Source of the DNA: an uncultured Clostridia bacterium
GTDB taxonomy: Bacteria > Bacillota > Clostridia > TANB77 > CAG-508
Length of the DNA stretch: 20,038 nucleotides
Assembly (NCBI GenBank): GCA_934148985.1
Contig: CAKPDO010000028.1
Span: 1-20,038 of the forward strand
Reading direction: 5' to 3'
Part shown: in pieces, positions 1 through 7,213 of the stretch
Layout of the letters: every line of letters starts with the position of its first letter
How positions within the stretch are numbered: position 1 is the stretch's first letter
The notes under the pieces: generated by a model
Database searches by the model: none
Told to the model about the DNA's origin: nothing
What the model saw: the letters and a program-made list of their open reading frames with translations, nothing else
Made by a program: the position numbers and the translations under genes

Positions 1-129
1 TTTTGCTTTTAAATAGCTTTTAATCGGTAACTTTCTTTTACTTTTTCTAAATAGAATTTACTTTTTCAATTGACCATAATAAACCTTATATAGCAAAAAT
101 TTTCTTTTTGATTTTTAACTTATACTAGT

Positions 130-1185
130 TTATTTAAAATCAAAATCCAAAAAAACATATTTTGCCGTTTTATATTCAAGTGCCTCATTAATATCTCTAC
201 TTGCTTTCTTAGAAATATCATTTATTCTTTTATATCCGTTATCGAATTTAACCAAAGGATTAATATATCTCTTTTTTACTTTTTCTATATTAACAAAATA
301 TTTTCCCTCTGGAACTGTTTCACTTGTATTAACACTTTTGGCATTTTCCCATATTTTAAAACATTTTGCGATGTTATCCTCTTTACATTTTTTAATTCTA
401 TCAATCACATCTTTTTCGGATAAATTATACATTTCATTAATAGTAATTAAATTTTTGTCCACCATCTTTTTCATAATATCGGCAAGCATTTGCATAGTAA
501 ACAATGTTTTTTCTCTTATGTATAATCTTGATAGTATACTCATTGTATGCACAAACTTCTCGGCTAAAGCGATATCTTTAAATCCCAATTCATCAATTTC
601 ATTCTCATCTTTCTGAACTTCAATATTATCATATACTTCTTTTACTTCTTCTAATGTCCAAAGTTTTTCGGTTGCTCCTAGCCCATTTGAAAGCGTATAT
701 TCTAATCTATCGCTCGAAAGTCTTGGCGTATCGTTATCGGCTATTGGATAAATATGATAATCAGCTACTTCTTCTACTCTAATACCATCTCTATTTAATA
801 AATACATTATTTCTTTGGAATTCTGTATTATTTTGGTTGTTAATTCTTCAGTAGATTCTTGTTTTTCGTAGTCTTTATTCATAAAATCTATTGAATGTTT
901 AAACACTGGAGTTGCTATATCATGAAATAATCCTGATAAAGTTTGTTTCTTGTCTTTGGTAAAATTCCATATTATTAAACTAACCGCTATACTATGATCT
1001 AAGCTTGAATACCACATTTGATTATACATTTTCGAATATATAGCTCCACAGCTAACGCTTATTTTCGATTGTTTTAACATTGCTGGGGTATTGATGTATT
1101 CATTTAAAAATTCTGGAAAATCTTTTGAGAGTATTTTATAATATGATTTGATTGTTTCACTTAAAGTTTCTATGTAATTATTCAT
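130..1185 (-). CDS. HD-domain phosphohydrolase-like protein (351 aa)
   Basis: Soluble protein of 351 residues with an HD-type metal-dependent phosphohydrolase signature. Around residues 60-97 there is a His (in SSLDHSIAV) followed about 25 residues later by the diagnostic GLFHDIATP, then a further His in FKHSIDF. This order of H, HD and a later acidic/His ligand is typical of the superfamily, which hydrolyses phosphate esters of nucleotides or other small molecules. The substrate cannot be told from sequence. No membrane segment or signal peptide is visible. An AAGGAG lies 11 bases before the ATG. The gene stands alone: no partner follows on its strand before the window edge, and upstream is only a gene remnant on the other strand. 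The HD fold is fairly certain; the biological role is unknown. Confidence 0.75.
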   Translation of the reverse strand: MNNYIETLSETIKSYYKILSKDFPEFLNEYINTPAMLKQSKISVSCGAIYSKMYNQMWYSSLDHSIAVSLIIWNFTKDKKQTLSGLFHDIATPVFKHSIDFMNKDYEKQESTEELTTKIIQNSKEIMYLLNRDGIRVEEVADYHIYPIADNDTPRLSSDRLEYTLSNGLGATEKLWTLEEVKEVYDNIEVQKDENEIDELGFKDIALAEKFVHTMSILSRLYIREKTLFTMQMLADIMKKMVDKNLITINEMYNLSEKDVIDRIKKCKEDNIAKCFKIWENAKSVNTSETVPEGKYFVNIEKVKKRYINPLVKFDNGYKRINDISKKASRDINEALEYKTAKYVFLDFDFK

Positions 1186-1260
1186 TTTTGATTTTTCTCC
1201 TTTTATAAAGTTTGGATATATATTACCACAAAATTGATTATATTTCTACGTAAATAAAAA

Positions 1261-1479
1261 TATTGTTTTTATTTATTTGTTGCATTCTCTAATATCGAAT
1301 CTCTTTATGAAAATCCACAATTATTTGCATGTTTTGGAACTAGACTTCCGAATAAAAGAAGACCTGAAATTAAAGAAATTTTAAACACCTATGGAATGAA
1401 AGAGTATGACAAATTCGAGTTATTAAAAAGAAGTGGTGCAAAGTTGCCTACAGATAATTATGCGTTTGTGGCATTCTAA
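1261..1479 (+). pseudogene. 5'-truncated remnant of an uncharacterised (HIRAN-protein-like) gene
   Basis: An open frame of 72 codons ends at a TAA but has no start codon or ribosome binding site at its beginning; a stop lies just upstream. The translation (containing LFACFGTRLPNKRRPEI and FELLKRSGAKLPTDNYAF) reads like genuine conserved protein. It recalls the stretch found in proteins annotated as HIRAN-domain-containing in many bacteria (pattern ...LFPxFxxRLPxxxRPxxxxxLxxYGL...YDxxELLxRSGAxLPxDxYxF). That resemblance is from memory and untested. Both the N-terminal part and the usual C-terminal continuation are missing, so this is best read as a decayed fragment left after a deletion. Confidence 0.5.
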
Positions 1480-1523
1480 TTTTATTTGACTTTAGATTTT
1501 ATATTATCCTTAATTGGGCATGG

Positions 1524-1556
1524 AAAAAGGGCCGTCAGTTGACGGCCCCATTTTTT
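1524..1556 (-). terminator. Bidirectional intrinsic terminator
   Basis: GC-rich perfect stem GGGCCGTCA/TGACGGCCC (1529-1537 with 1540-1548) directly beyond the stop of the 84-aa minus-strand gene. It is followed by five T on the minus strand (1528-1524) and by CA plus six T on the plus strand, so it can stop transcription from both sides. Confidence 0.8.
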
Positions 1557-1809
1557 ACCACTTTAACAATATCCCAGGTCTTCCCTGGTAATTAATGTTT
1601 TCGGCAGTGTATCCCTGTTCTCGAAGGTCTGCCAGCGTTCTTGAAGAAAAAGTACAATCTTTCATTCGAATAAATCGAATTTTGCCTTCTTCCATAGAAC
1701 TAATTAGCTCAAGAGCCTCCTCGTTTTCGAGAAGCTCAACTCTTACTGAATTGGCTTTCTTAAATGGATTTCCTTCGATTTTTCTAACTATTGTTGCCAA
1801 AAAATTCAT
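1555..1809 (-). CDS. Small hypothetical protein (84 aa)
   Basis: The frame is open further upstream, but the ATG at 1809 is preceded by a strong GGAGG with 6-base spacing, so this start is preferred over the longer reading. The product (MNFLATIVRKIEGNPFKKAN...) is soluble, mixed charge, with no Cys pair, membrane segment or motif I recognise. The gene has its own near-consensus promoter and a strong GC-rich terminator, so it is a monocistronic unit. Its base composition is clearly richer in G+C than the neighbours and its codons differ, which suggests recent acquisition. Three 10-base repeats cover the promoter -35 region and may bind a regulator. Function unknown. Confidence 0.65.
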   Translation of the reverse strand: MNFLATIVRKIEGNPFKKANSVRVELLENEEALELISSMEEGKIRFIRMKDCTFSSRTLADLREQGYTAENINYQGRPGILLKW

Positions 1810-1865
1810 ATCTGCCCTCCTTGCCCGTGTACACACAGGCCCTTTTCTGTAATTTTATACTATAT

Positions 1866-1894
1866 ATTATACCACAAATATCAACAAATATCAA
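1866..1894 (-). promoter_or_regulatory. Promoter of the 84-aa gene
   Basis: On the minus strand TTGATA (1894-1889) and TATAAT (1871-1866) are separated by exactly 17 bases, close to the vegetative sigma-factor consensus. It is placed about 60 bases before the ATG at 1809. Confidence 0.7.
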
Positions 1895-1908
1895 CAAAAA
1901 TCAACACA
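1879..1908. repeat. Three tandem 10-bp repeats over the -35 element
   Basis: TATCAACAAA at 1879-1888 and again at 1889-1898, then the related AATCAACACA at 1899-1908. The 10-base period places each copy on the same face of the helix, as expected of a cooperative operator; no protein in the window is shown to bind it. Confidence 0.6.
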
Positions 1909-1973
1909 TTTTTCCAAATAATGTAAAACAAGTTTCCATAACATTTTGTTTTTTTGCCTAATTTTCACAAATT

Positions 1974-2726
1974 CTATCCATTTACCAAATCATCCATATT
2001 ATAAAACCCATTTTTCTTTCCAACAATAAATTCTGCCGCCTTAATCGCACCTTCTGCGAAAACATTTCTAGAATATGAAGTATGTTTAATCTCAAAAGTT
2101 TCTGAATCTCCAAAAAACATAACAGTATGTTCCCCAACAATATTACCGCCACGAATTGAAGTCATTCCAATTTCATTTTTGGCTCTTTTTTCATGTTTAC
2201 TGTGTCTATCATATTCACAAACATAACCACCACCTAGAGCTTCATTTATGGTATCGGCAAGCATTTGAGCTGTACCGCTTGGGCTGTCAATCTTTCTGTT
2301 GTGATGTGTTTCAATTATCTCAATATCGCAATCTTTTAATTTAGGAGCAACTTCCTTAAGCAAATGTTGAAACATATTTATACTATATGACATATTTGCT
2401 GATTTAAATACTGGTATATAGTTTGAATATTCAGTAATTCTCTTTTCTTCCTCTCCTGTAAAACCTGTTGTTGCAATAACTACAGGCACATTGTTTTTCT
2501 TTGCATACTCTAATACTCCAAAAGTTGCAGTAGGTACAGAAAAATCTATTATTACATCAGGTTTTTCTGTTATTTGATTTAAATTTGTGTATACAGGATA
2601 TGGCAAATAACCAGTGTCAACCATGTCGGCTCCACATTTCAATACCATATTTTCGTTTTTATCTACTAATTCACTTACTATTTGTCCCATTTTTCCATTG
2701 CATCCATTTACCATTACTTCTATCAT
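1974..2726 (-). CDS. dapB: 4-hydroxy-tetrahydrodipicolinate reductase
   Basis: DapB reduces hydroxytetrahydrodipicolinate with NAD(P)H in the diaminopimelate/lysine pathway, feeding peptidoglycan and protein synthesis in the cytoplasm. The 250-residue length is normal for the family. The N-terminal nucleotide-binding loop VNGCNGKMGQ is present near residues 6-15. The catalytic region ETHHNRKIDSPSGTA near residue 140 carries the conserved HH and Lys, and SGTA completes the substrate-binding motif. The ATG overlaps the TGA of the preceding HD-domain gene (ATGA), so the two are translationally coupled. dapA lies just beyond that gene on the same strand, giving the order dapA - HD - dapB. Confidence 0.97.
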   Translation of the reverse strand: MIEVMVNGCNGKMGQIVSELVDKNENMVLKCGADMVDTGYLPYPVYTNLNQITEKPDVIIDFSVPTATFGVLEYAKKNNVPVVIATTGFTGEEEKRITEYSNYIPVFKSANMSYSINMFQHLLKEVAPKLKDCDIEIIETHHNRKIDSPSGTAQMLADTINEALGGGYVCEYDRHSKHEKRAKNEIGMTSIRGGNIVGEHTVMFFGDSETFEIKHTSYSRNVFAEGAIKAAEFIVGKKNGFYNMDDLVNG

Positions 2727-3232
2727 TTTATAACCTTCTCCCTTACTTGTTTAATTTTATCATTTTGATTTTTTACCTTTATAAAGCCCTCAGCTATTGC
2801 AAAATATTTGTCTACAAGTGTTACTATAAAAGTTTCTCTATATTTTGGAAGTGCTGGAGTTACTGGCCACATATGTTTTACTATTATATCTTTTTCTTTT
2901 TCATTTAATTTTACAAAAGTAGACGCTTGCTCATATGCTGTTCTACCATGTGTAAAAGCATGCAAACCTTTTCTTCCATTTTCACGTTTTCTCCAGTCAT
3001 ATAGAAATAAATCATGTAACAGTCCAGCTCTTGCTGCTGATATATAATCCAAATGATGTTTTTTACAAATTAAATATGTATTATATGAAACAAATAGACA
3101 ATGTTCGAAACAATTTATATTATAATGTTGTCTATAAAGTTTCATTTCTTGTACTTTTTCTTGCTTTAGCAAATCTGATATTATCATCATATAATCTTCA
3201 TCTTTTTGTATTTTTTCAATATCTCTTACCAA
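2723..3232 (-). CDS. HD superfamily hydrolase, TTG start (169 aa)
   Basis: A conserved clostridial type of HD protein: NCFEHCLFVSY supplies the first His, GLLHDLFLYDW the HD pair, and HAFTHGR and VKHMWP further His ligands. These proteins hydrolyse phosphorylated small molecules; the substrate is unknown. A longer frame exists to 3292, but its ATGs lie within the core promoter (-10 at 3264-3269). The first start with a proper ribosome binding site is TTG at 3232, with AAGGAG at 3240-3245 and 7-base spacing, so I chose it. The stop overlaps the dapB start by four bases, implying coupled translation with lysine/DAP biosynthesis. Whether the enzyme acts in that pathway is not shown. Confidence 0.75.
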   Translation of the reverse strand: MVRDIEKIQKDEDYMMIISDLLKQEKVQEMKLYRQHYNINCFEHCLFVSYNTYLICKKHHLDYISAARAGLLHDLFLYDWRKRENGRKGLHAFTHGRTAYEQASTFVKLNEKEKDIIVKHMWPVTPALPKYRETFIVTLVDKYFAIAEGFIKVKNQNDKIKQVREKVIK

Positions 3233-3263
3233 CTTTTTTCTCCTTGTATTATAATTCTTTTTC

Positions 3264-3292
3264 ATTATAACATTTTTGTAATTATAATACAA
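3264..3292 (-). promoter_or_regulatory. Promoter of the HD hydrolase - dapB unit
   Basis: TTGTAT (3292-3287), 17 bases, TATAAT (3269-3264) on the minus strand. It implies that dapB is transcribed from here and not only by read-through from dapA, and it excludes the upstream ATG starts of the HD gene. Confidence 0.55.
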
Positions 3293-3319
3293 TGGAAAAG
3301 AGCACTAACTCTTTTCCAT
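3292..3319 (-). terminator. Hairpin after dapA
   Basis: Perfect 11-bp stem ATGGAAAAGAG/CTCTTTTCCAT (3292-3302 with 3309-3319), ten bases beyond the dapA stop. The T-run is good only on the plus strand (ATTTTTTT after the stem); on the minus strand the stem itself is U-rich but no long T-run follows, so termination of dapA may be partial. Confidence 0.5.
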
Positions 3320-3328
3320 TTTTTTACT

Positions 3329-4207
3329 TTATTTTAATTCTTCTAAACATTTTTTTAATGTTTTCGCATTTTTTTCGCTTATTGGTATTAAAGGAAGTCT
3401 TGGCTCTCCGAAATTATATCCACATATATTTAAAGCCTCTTTTACAGGAATTGGATTTACCTCAGAAAATAATGCATTTATTAGAGGGATTGCATCAAGT
3501 TGCATTTTTTTTGCTTTTTCCACTTCTCCATTAAAATAATTATAGCACATTTCATGTGTATATTTTGGTCTAACATTAGAAAGTACTGAAATTACGCCGA
3601 TTCCTCCTATTGATAAAATTGGAATTATTTGGTCATCATTTCCTGAATATATATTCAAATTATCTCCGCATAAACTTGCTGTTTTCGCAATTTGTGATAA
3701 ATCACCACTAGCTTCTTTTATAGCAACTATATTATCTATTTTTGATAATTCTAATGCTGTTTCCGACTTAATATTAACTCCTGTTCTACTTGGTACATTA
3801 TATAAAATAATTGGTAATGTTGTATTTTTTGCAATTTCACTATAATGTCTTATTAATCCATCTTGTGTTGTTTTGTTGTAATATGGAGTTACTATTAATA
3901 CTCCATCAACTCCTATTTTTTCTACTTTTTTATTCATTTCAATTACATTTTTTGTGTTATTTGAACCTGTTCCAGCAATAATAGGTACTCTACCATTTGC
4001 TACTTTAACTGCACATTCTATTGTTTTAAGCCTTTCTTCTTCTGTCATTGTAGCTGATTCTCCCGTTGTACCACATACAATTAAGCTGTCAACTCCTTCT
4101 TCAATTTGTTTTTCTACTAGTTTTGAAAATTCTTCTAAATTTACTCCATCTTTAGTAAATGGTGTTGCAATTGCTGTTCCACAGCCTTTAAATATTATTT
4201 TTTTCAT
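3329..4207 (-). CDS. dapA: 4-hydroxy-tetrahydrodipicolinate synthase
   Basis: DapA condenses pyruvate with aspartate semialdehyde, the first committed step of the diaminopimelate/lysine pathway. The TIM-barrel aldolase signatures are complete: GTAIATPF near the N-terminus, GTTGESATMTEEE, YNVPSRTG with the catalytic Tyr, and VAIKEASGD with the Schiff-base Lys. Length (292 residues) is typical. Start choice is uncertain: a GTG three codons upstream (4216) is only 3 bases from AAGGAG, while the ATG at 4207 is 12 bases from it. The family normally begins with a short lead before FxGxGxAxxTPF, fitting the ATG. I see no lysine riboswitch in the roughly 140 bases upstream. Confidence 0.96.
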   Translation of the reverse strand: MKKIIFKGCGTAIATPFTKDGVNLEEFSKLVEKQIEEGVDSLIVCGTTGESATMTEEERLKTIECAVKVANGRVPIIAGTGSNNTKNVIEMNKKVEKIGVDGVLIVTPYYNKTTQDGLIRHYSEIAKNTTLPIILYNVPSRTGVNIKSETALELSKIDNIVAIKEASGDLSQIAKTASLCGDNLNIYSGNDDQIIPILSIGGIGVISVLSNVRPKYTHEMCYNYFNGEVEKAKKMQLDAIPLINALFSEVNPIPVKEALNICGYNFGEPRLPLIPISEKNAKTLKKCLEELK

Positions 4208-4302
4208 AGCGTCCACACGCTCCTTTTTTATTTATTTAGTATTAATTATATTTATAAAACATACTAAAAATGAATTTTTGTATTCTAATAGAAGATATCA
4301 CA

Positions 4303-4346
4303 AAAACGAATAATATGCAAGCTACACTTAACACATTATTCGTTTT
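4303..4346 (-). terminator. Terminator of the lexA-SH3-mltG operon
   Basis: Stem AAAACGAATAAT/ATTATTCGTTTT (4303-4314 with 4335-4346), loop of 20 bases, starting five bases after the mltG stop and ending in a T-run on the minus strand. Confidence 0.7.
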
Positions 4347-4350
4347 ATTT

Positions 4351-5448
4351 TTAATTTGTAGTATTATATTCATACCATAACCCTTTTTTCCTTAATGTTG
4401 CTATCATTTCTTGATGTTCTTCATAGGTCTTTGTAAAATATATATCTCCATTTTTATCTGCAACAAAATATAAAAAGTCTCCTTGTGATGGATTTAATGC
4501 TGCAACTATTGATTCTTCAGAAACACTTGCAATTGGTCCTACAGGTAATTTTCCTTCCATATTTGGTCCTCTTGTATTATACGCATTATAAGTATTTATT
4601 TCTTTTGCATATAAATCTCTTTCTCCCATATCTACTCTTATTGCATAATATGTTGTTACATCACTTCCAAGCGACATATTTTGGTCTAATCTGTTATATA
4701 TAACTCTTGCAATTTTTGCTCTATTTTCTGCATTATTTCCCTCTAATTCAACAATTGACGCAACTGTCAATATATCATGTACAGAATATTTTCCTTGAGA
4801 ATTTTCACTTCTATATTTTCCTAATATTTTCTCCATTTTATCTAACATTTTTTCGAAAATTGTTTTTACAGAAACATCTTTATTTTCAAAATTATATGTA
4901 TCTGGATATAAATATCCCTCTAATGGATAATATATACTTTTATCTTGTATATTGGCGGTTAAAAACCAATATTTATCTATAAGTGATGATATATATTCAT
5001 TATCTTCTAATAATTTATATACATCATTTGTTGTATTATTTGTTTTTTCTGCTATTTTTGAGGCTATATACCTCATATTTTTTCCTTCTAAAAATGTAAT
5101 CGTTACAGTTTCATCCATTACCTTTCCAGATGATATTGTTTCTATTACTTCTGGCAAACTTTCATTTCCTGTAAATAGATATTTTCCAGCTTGTAATTTT
5201 TTTACTTCATTTAAGGTAATGTAGACTTTTGTTGCTAATTTATTTCTTATTACACCTTTATTTTTTAATATATTTAGTATTTCATTTGTGCTTGTCCCTG
5301 ATTTTATTTCCACAATTGCTTGTAAATCATCTGTATCATTCTTATTTGGCTTTTTTAAAGATACATTATACCAAATAATTGTCCCAATTATTGCAATTAA
5401 AATCACTAAAAAAATTATTCCTAATATTATAAATCCTTTTTTCTTCAT
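4351..5448 (-). CDS. mltG: Endolytic peptidoglycan transglycosylase MltG
   Basis: MltG (YceG-like) cleaves nascent glycan strands at the membrane and helps set their length. An N-terminal membrane anchor (residues about 5-27, GFIILGIIFLVILIAIIGTI) is followed by a LysM-like region and the catalytic YceG domain. ASIVELEGNNAENRAKIARV holds the conserved catalytic Glu, LGSDVTTYYA and the YNTRGP/LPVGPIASVSEES stretch follow, and the C-terminal region FVADKNGDIYFTKTYEEH matches the family ending. The length of 365 residues is usual. The start has AGAGGA 6 bases upstream. It follows the SH3-protein gene by 16 bases and is the last gene of an operon led by lexA. Confidence 0.95.
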   Translation of the reverse strand: MKKKGFIILGIIFLVILIAIIGTIIWYNVSLKKPNKNDTDDLQAIVEIKSGTSTNEILNILKNKGVIRNKLATKVYITLNEVKKLQAGKYLFTGNESLPEVIETISSGKVMDETVTITFLEGKNMRYIASKIAEKTNNTTNDVYKLLEDNEYISSLIDKYWFLTANIQDKSIYYPLEGYLYPDTYNFENKDVSVKTIFEKMLDKMEKILGKYRSENSQGKYSVHDILTVASIVELEGNNAENRAKIARVIYNRLDQNMSLGSDVTTYYAIRVDMGERDLYAKEINTYNAYNTRGPNMEGKLPVGPIASVSEESIVAALNPSQGDFLYFVADKNGDIYFTKTYEEHQEMIATLRKKGLWYEYNTTN

Positions 5449-5464
5449 AGTATTTCCTCTTTCT

Positions 5465-6394
5465 TTAAAATTTGATTTTTACTCCACATTCACTTAAAAT
5501 CGGAGTTGCTTCAATTTTAAATCTATTATATTTGTCTTCTTCTGCATTGTTATTTAAAATTTTCACACATATCTTATCATTTTTTATTGCTTCTTGCAAT
5601 ATTAAATTTATAATATTTTTTCTTTTTTCAAATGTACTTATATCTTTTTTTGAAATGTCATACTCCAAAGTTTTATCGTCTGCTAGATTATCCTCATTGC
5701 TGCTTTGATTAAAGTCTTCTCGTTCTGTTACAAAATTAGTTAAATTTTTATTTTTTGTATATCCTATTATTCCATTTTGTGTCCTGACTTTTGCAAATCC
5801 ATTTTCTTCTTCTATAAAAATTAACCAATTTCCTTTTTCTACTTTATCCACTGCTCTTGATATCACATTTTTATCTTGTTTTATGTTTATTTTTTTCTTA
5901 GCATATGCTTTTACTATTTTTTTATTTAAATTATCTATTGTAGCTATATTTACTGAATCTATATAATGAAAGTCATAATCATAAACATTTTCAAGAGTTG
6001 AAATCGCTATATATTCCTTGTCATCTCTTTTTATTACAACATCTTTTTCTTCTTGTATAGAACCATTTATATTAATATTTTCTTCTCCATATTTAAATGT
6101 TGCTAATTTTTTAGGACTGGTTGTTATTATCAAGCCTGTTTCTTTTTCTTCATATAATGTTTCATCTATAAATTTTTGTACATCATCAAAACTCATGTAT
6201 ATTTTTTCATTTTCTCGTATTATTTCTTCTTGTAAGTCTTCGGTTATGTTACTATTATTTAATATAATTTGTGTATCATGATTTTGATTTTGTTCTTTTG
6301 ATTTTTTTACATTTAATATAACAATTATTATTAATATAATTACAAAAGCTATTTTCTTATAGCTTTTTTTATGTTTAGAACTTTTCTTCGACAT
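5465..6394 (-). CDS. Membrane-anchored SH3/stalk-domain protein, probable GH18 remnant
   Basis: A cytoplasmic Lys-rich start and one membrane helix (residues about 14-27) anchor an extracellular part. Residues about 40-160 (MSFDDVQKFIDETLY..., ATFKYG..., YIAISTLENVYDYDF) resemble the copper-amine-oxidase-N stalk domain of clostridial wall proteins. About 165-220 is a bacterial SH3 domain (VEKGNWLIFIEEENGFAKVRTQNGIIGYTK). The C-terminal 60 residues (FEKRKNIINLILQEAI... RFKIEATPILSECGVKI) resemble the R..LI..ll..A and y..F...l...G..v stretches of glycoside hydrolase family 18. The front of the barrel and the DxxDxDxE catalytic motif are absent. I infer an internally deleted GH18 relative now serving as a wall-binding protein. 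It lies between lexA (26-base gap) and mltG (16-base gap), with AAGGAG before the ATG. Confidence 0.6.
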   Translation of the reverse strand: MSKKSSKHKKSYKKIAFVIILIIIVILNVKKSKEQNQNHDTQIILNNSNITEDLQEEIIRENEKIYMSFDDVQKFIDETLYEEKETGLIITTSPKKLATFKYGEENININGSIQEEKDVVIKRDDKEYIAISTLENVYDYDFHYIDSVNIATIDNLNKKIVKAYAKKKINIKQDKNVISRAVDKVEKGNWLIFIEEENGFAKVRTQNGIIGYTKNKNLTNFVTEREDFNQSSNEDNLADDKTLEYDISKKDISTFEKRKNIINLILQEAIKNDKICVKILNNNAEEDKYNRFKIEATPILSECGVKIKF

Positions 6395-6420
6395 TAATTT
6401 CTCCTTTTTTATAGCTGTTA

Positions 6421-7077
6421 TTACATCTTTCTAAACACACCTATAACTTTTCCTAATATCTTGCAATCTGGCACTATTATAGGGTCCATTGTAGGGTTCT
6501 CTGGTTGTAAACGAATATGGTCTTTTTCTTTGTAAAATGTTTTTACTGTTGCTTCATCTTCTATTAGTGCTACTACTATTTGTCCATTTATCGCATCTGA
6601 TTGCTTTCTAACTAGTATGTAATCTCCGTCTAAAATTCCGGCATTTATCATACTTTCTCCTCTTACTGTAAGCATAAAGCATTCTGAATTTCCCACAAAA
6701 TCAATTGGTATAGGAAATGTGTCTGTTACATTTTCTACAGCAAGTATTGGCATTCCAGCTGTTATTTTTCCCACTAATGGTATATCTATTAATTCTTTTT
6801 CTGCATAATAATTTTTTTGAGCTGGTTCGTTTTGAATTTTTTCTCCATCTCCACCCTTTAATAATTTTAGAGTTCTTCCTTTTTTATCTTCTTTCTTTAT
6901 GTAGCCTTTTTCTCTTAATTTAGCTAAATATCCATGAACTGTAGCTGTTGAACTTAGTCCTACTGCTTTTCCTATTTCTCTTACTGATGGTGGATATCCA
7001 TCTTCTTTTATTTTTTTTTCGATAAATTTTAGTATTGCTTTTTCTCTTTTATTTAATTCTTGCGCTTTTCTTGGCAT
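6421..7077 (-). CDS. lexA: SOS repressor LexA
   Basis: Transcriptional repressor of DNA-damage genes, inactivated by RecA-stimulated self-cleavage. The N-terminal winged helix (KREKAILKFIEKKIKEDGYPPSVREIGKAVGLSSTATVHGYLAKL) is textbook. The cleavage site Ala-Gly is in KITAGMP, the catalytic Ser in VRGESMINAGI and the general-base Lys in EATVKTF. A frame open to 7137 gives 20 extra residues, but the ATG at 7077 has GGAG about 9 bases upstream and yields the canonical MPRKAQEL start and 218 residues. The promoter overlaps the extra part, which excludes it. It leads an operon with the SH3 protein and mltG, an unusual link of SOS control to wall genes. Confidence 0.96.
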   Translation of the reverse strand: MPRKAQELNKREKAILKFIEKKIKEDGYPPSVREIGKAVGLSSTATVHGYLAKLREKGYIKKEDKKGRTLKLLKGGDGEKIQNEPAQKNYYAEKELIDIPLVGKITAGMPILAVENVTDTFPIPIDFVGNSECFMLTVRGESMINAGILDGDYILVRKQSDAINGQIVVALIEDEATVKTFYKEKDHIRLQPENPTMDPIIVPDCKILGKVIGVFRKM

Positions 7078-7108
7078 ATCTATCACTCTCCAAAACAATT
7101 TTGAAAAT

Positions 7109-7137
7109 ATAATACCATACAAATGCAATTTTGTCAA
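7109..7137 (-). promoter_or_regulatory. lexA promoter with inverted repeat
   Basis: TTGACA (7137-7132), 17 bases, TATTAT (7114-7109) on the minus strand: a near-consensus promoter. An inverted repeat ATGCAATTTTGT / ACAAAATTTTGCAT (7123-7134 and 7138-7151) covers the -35. I see no classical Gram-positive GAAC-N4-GTTC SOS box here. Confidence 0.65.
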
Positions 7138-7213
7138 ACAAAATTTTGCATAAATATTATGAATTTTTTTACTTTTTATGCGCTTAAATTGATAAAGTTT
7201 TGTAAGTTGAACA

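Noticed and set aside
1..129. First 129 bases
   Set aside because: A/T-rich, no convincing hairpin, promoter or open frame.
4208..4350. Lysine riboswitch before dapA
   Set aside because: The leader is too short and lacks the conserved helices; the only clear structure is the terminator of mltG.
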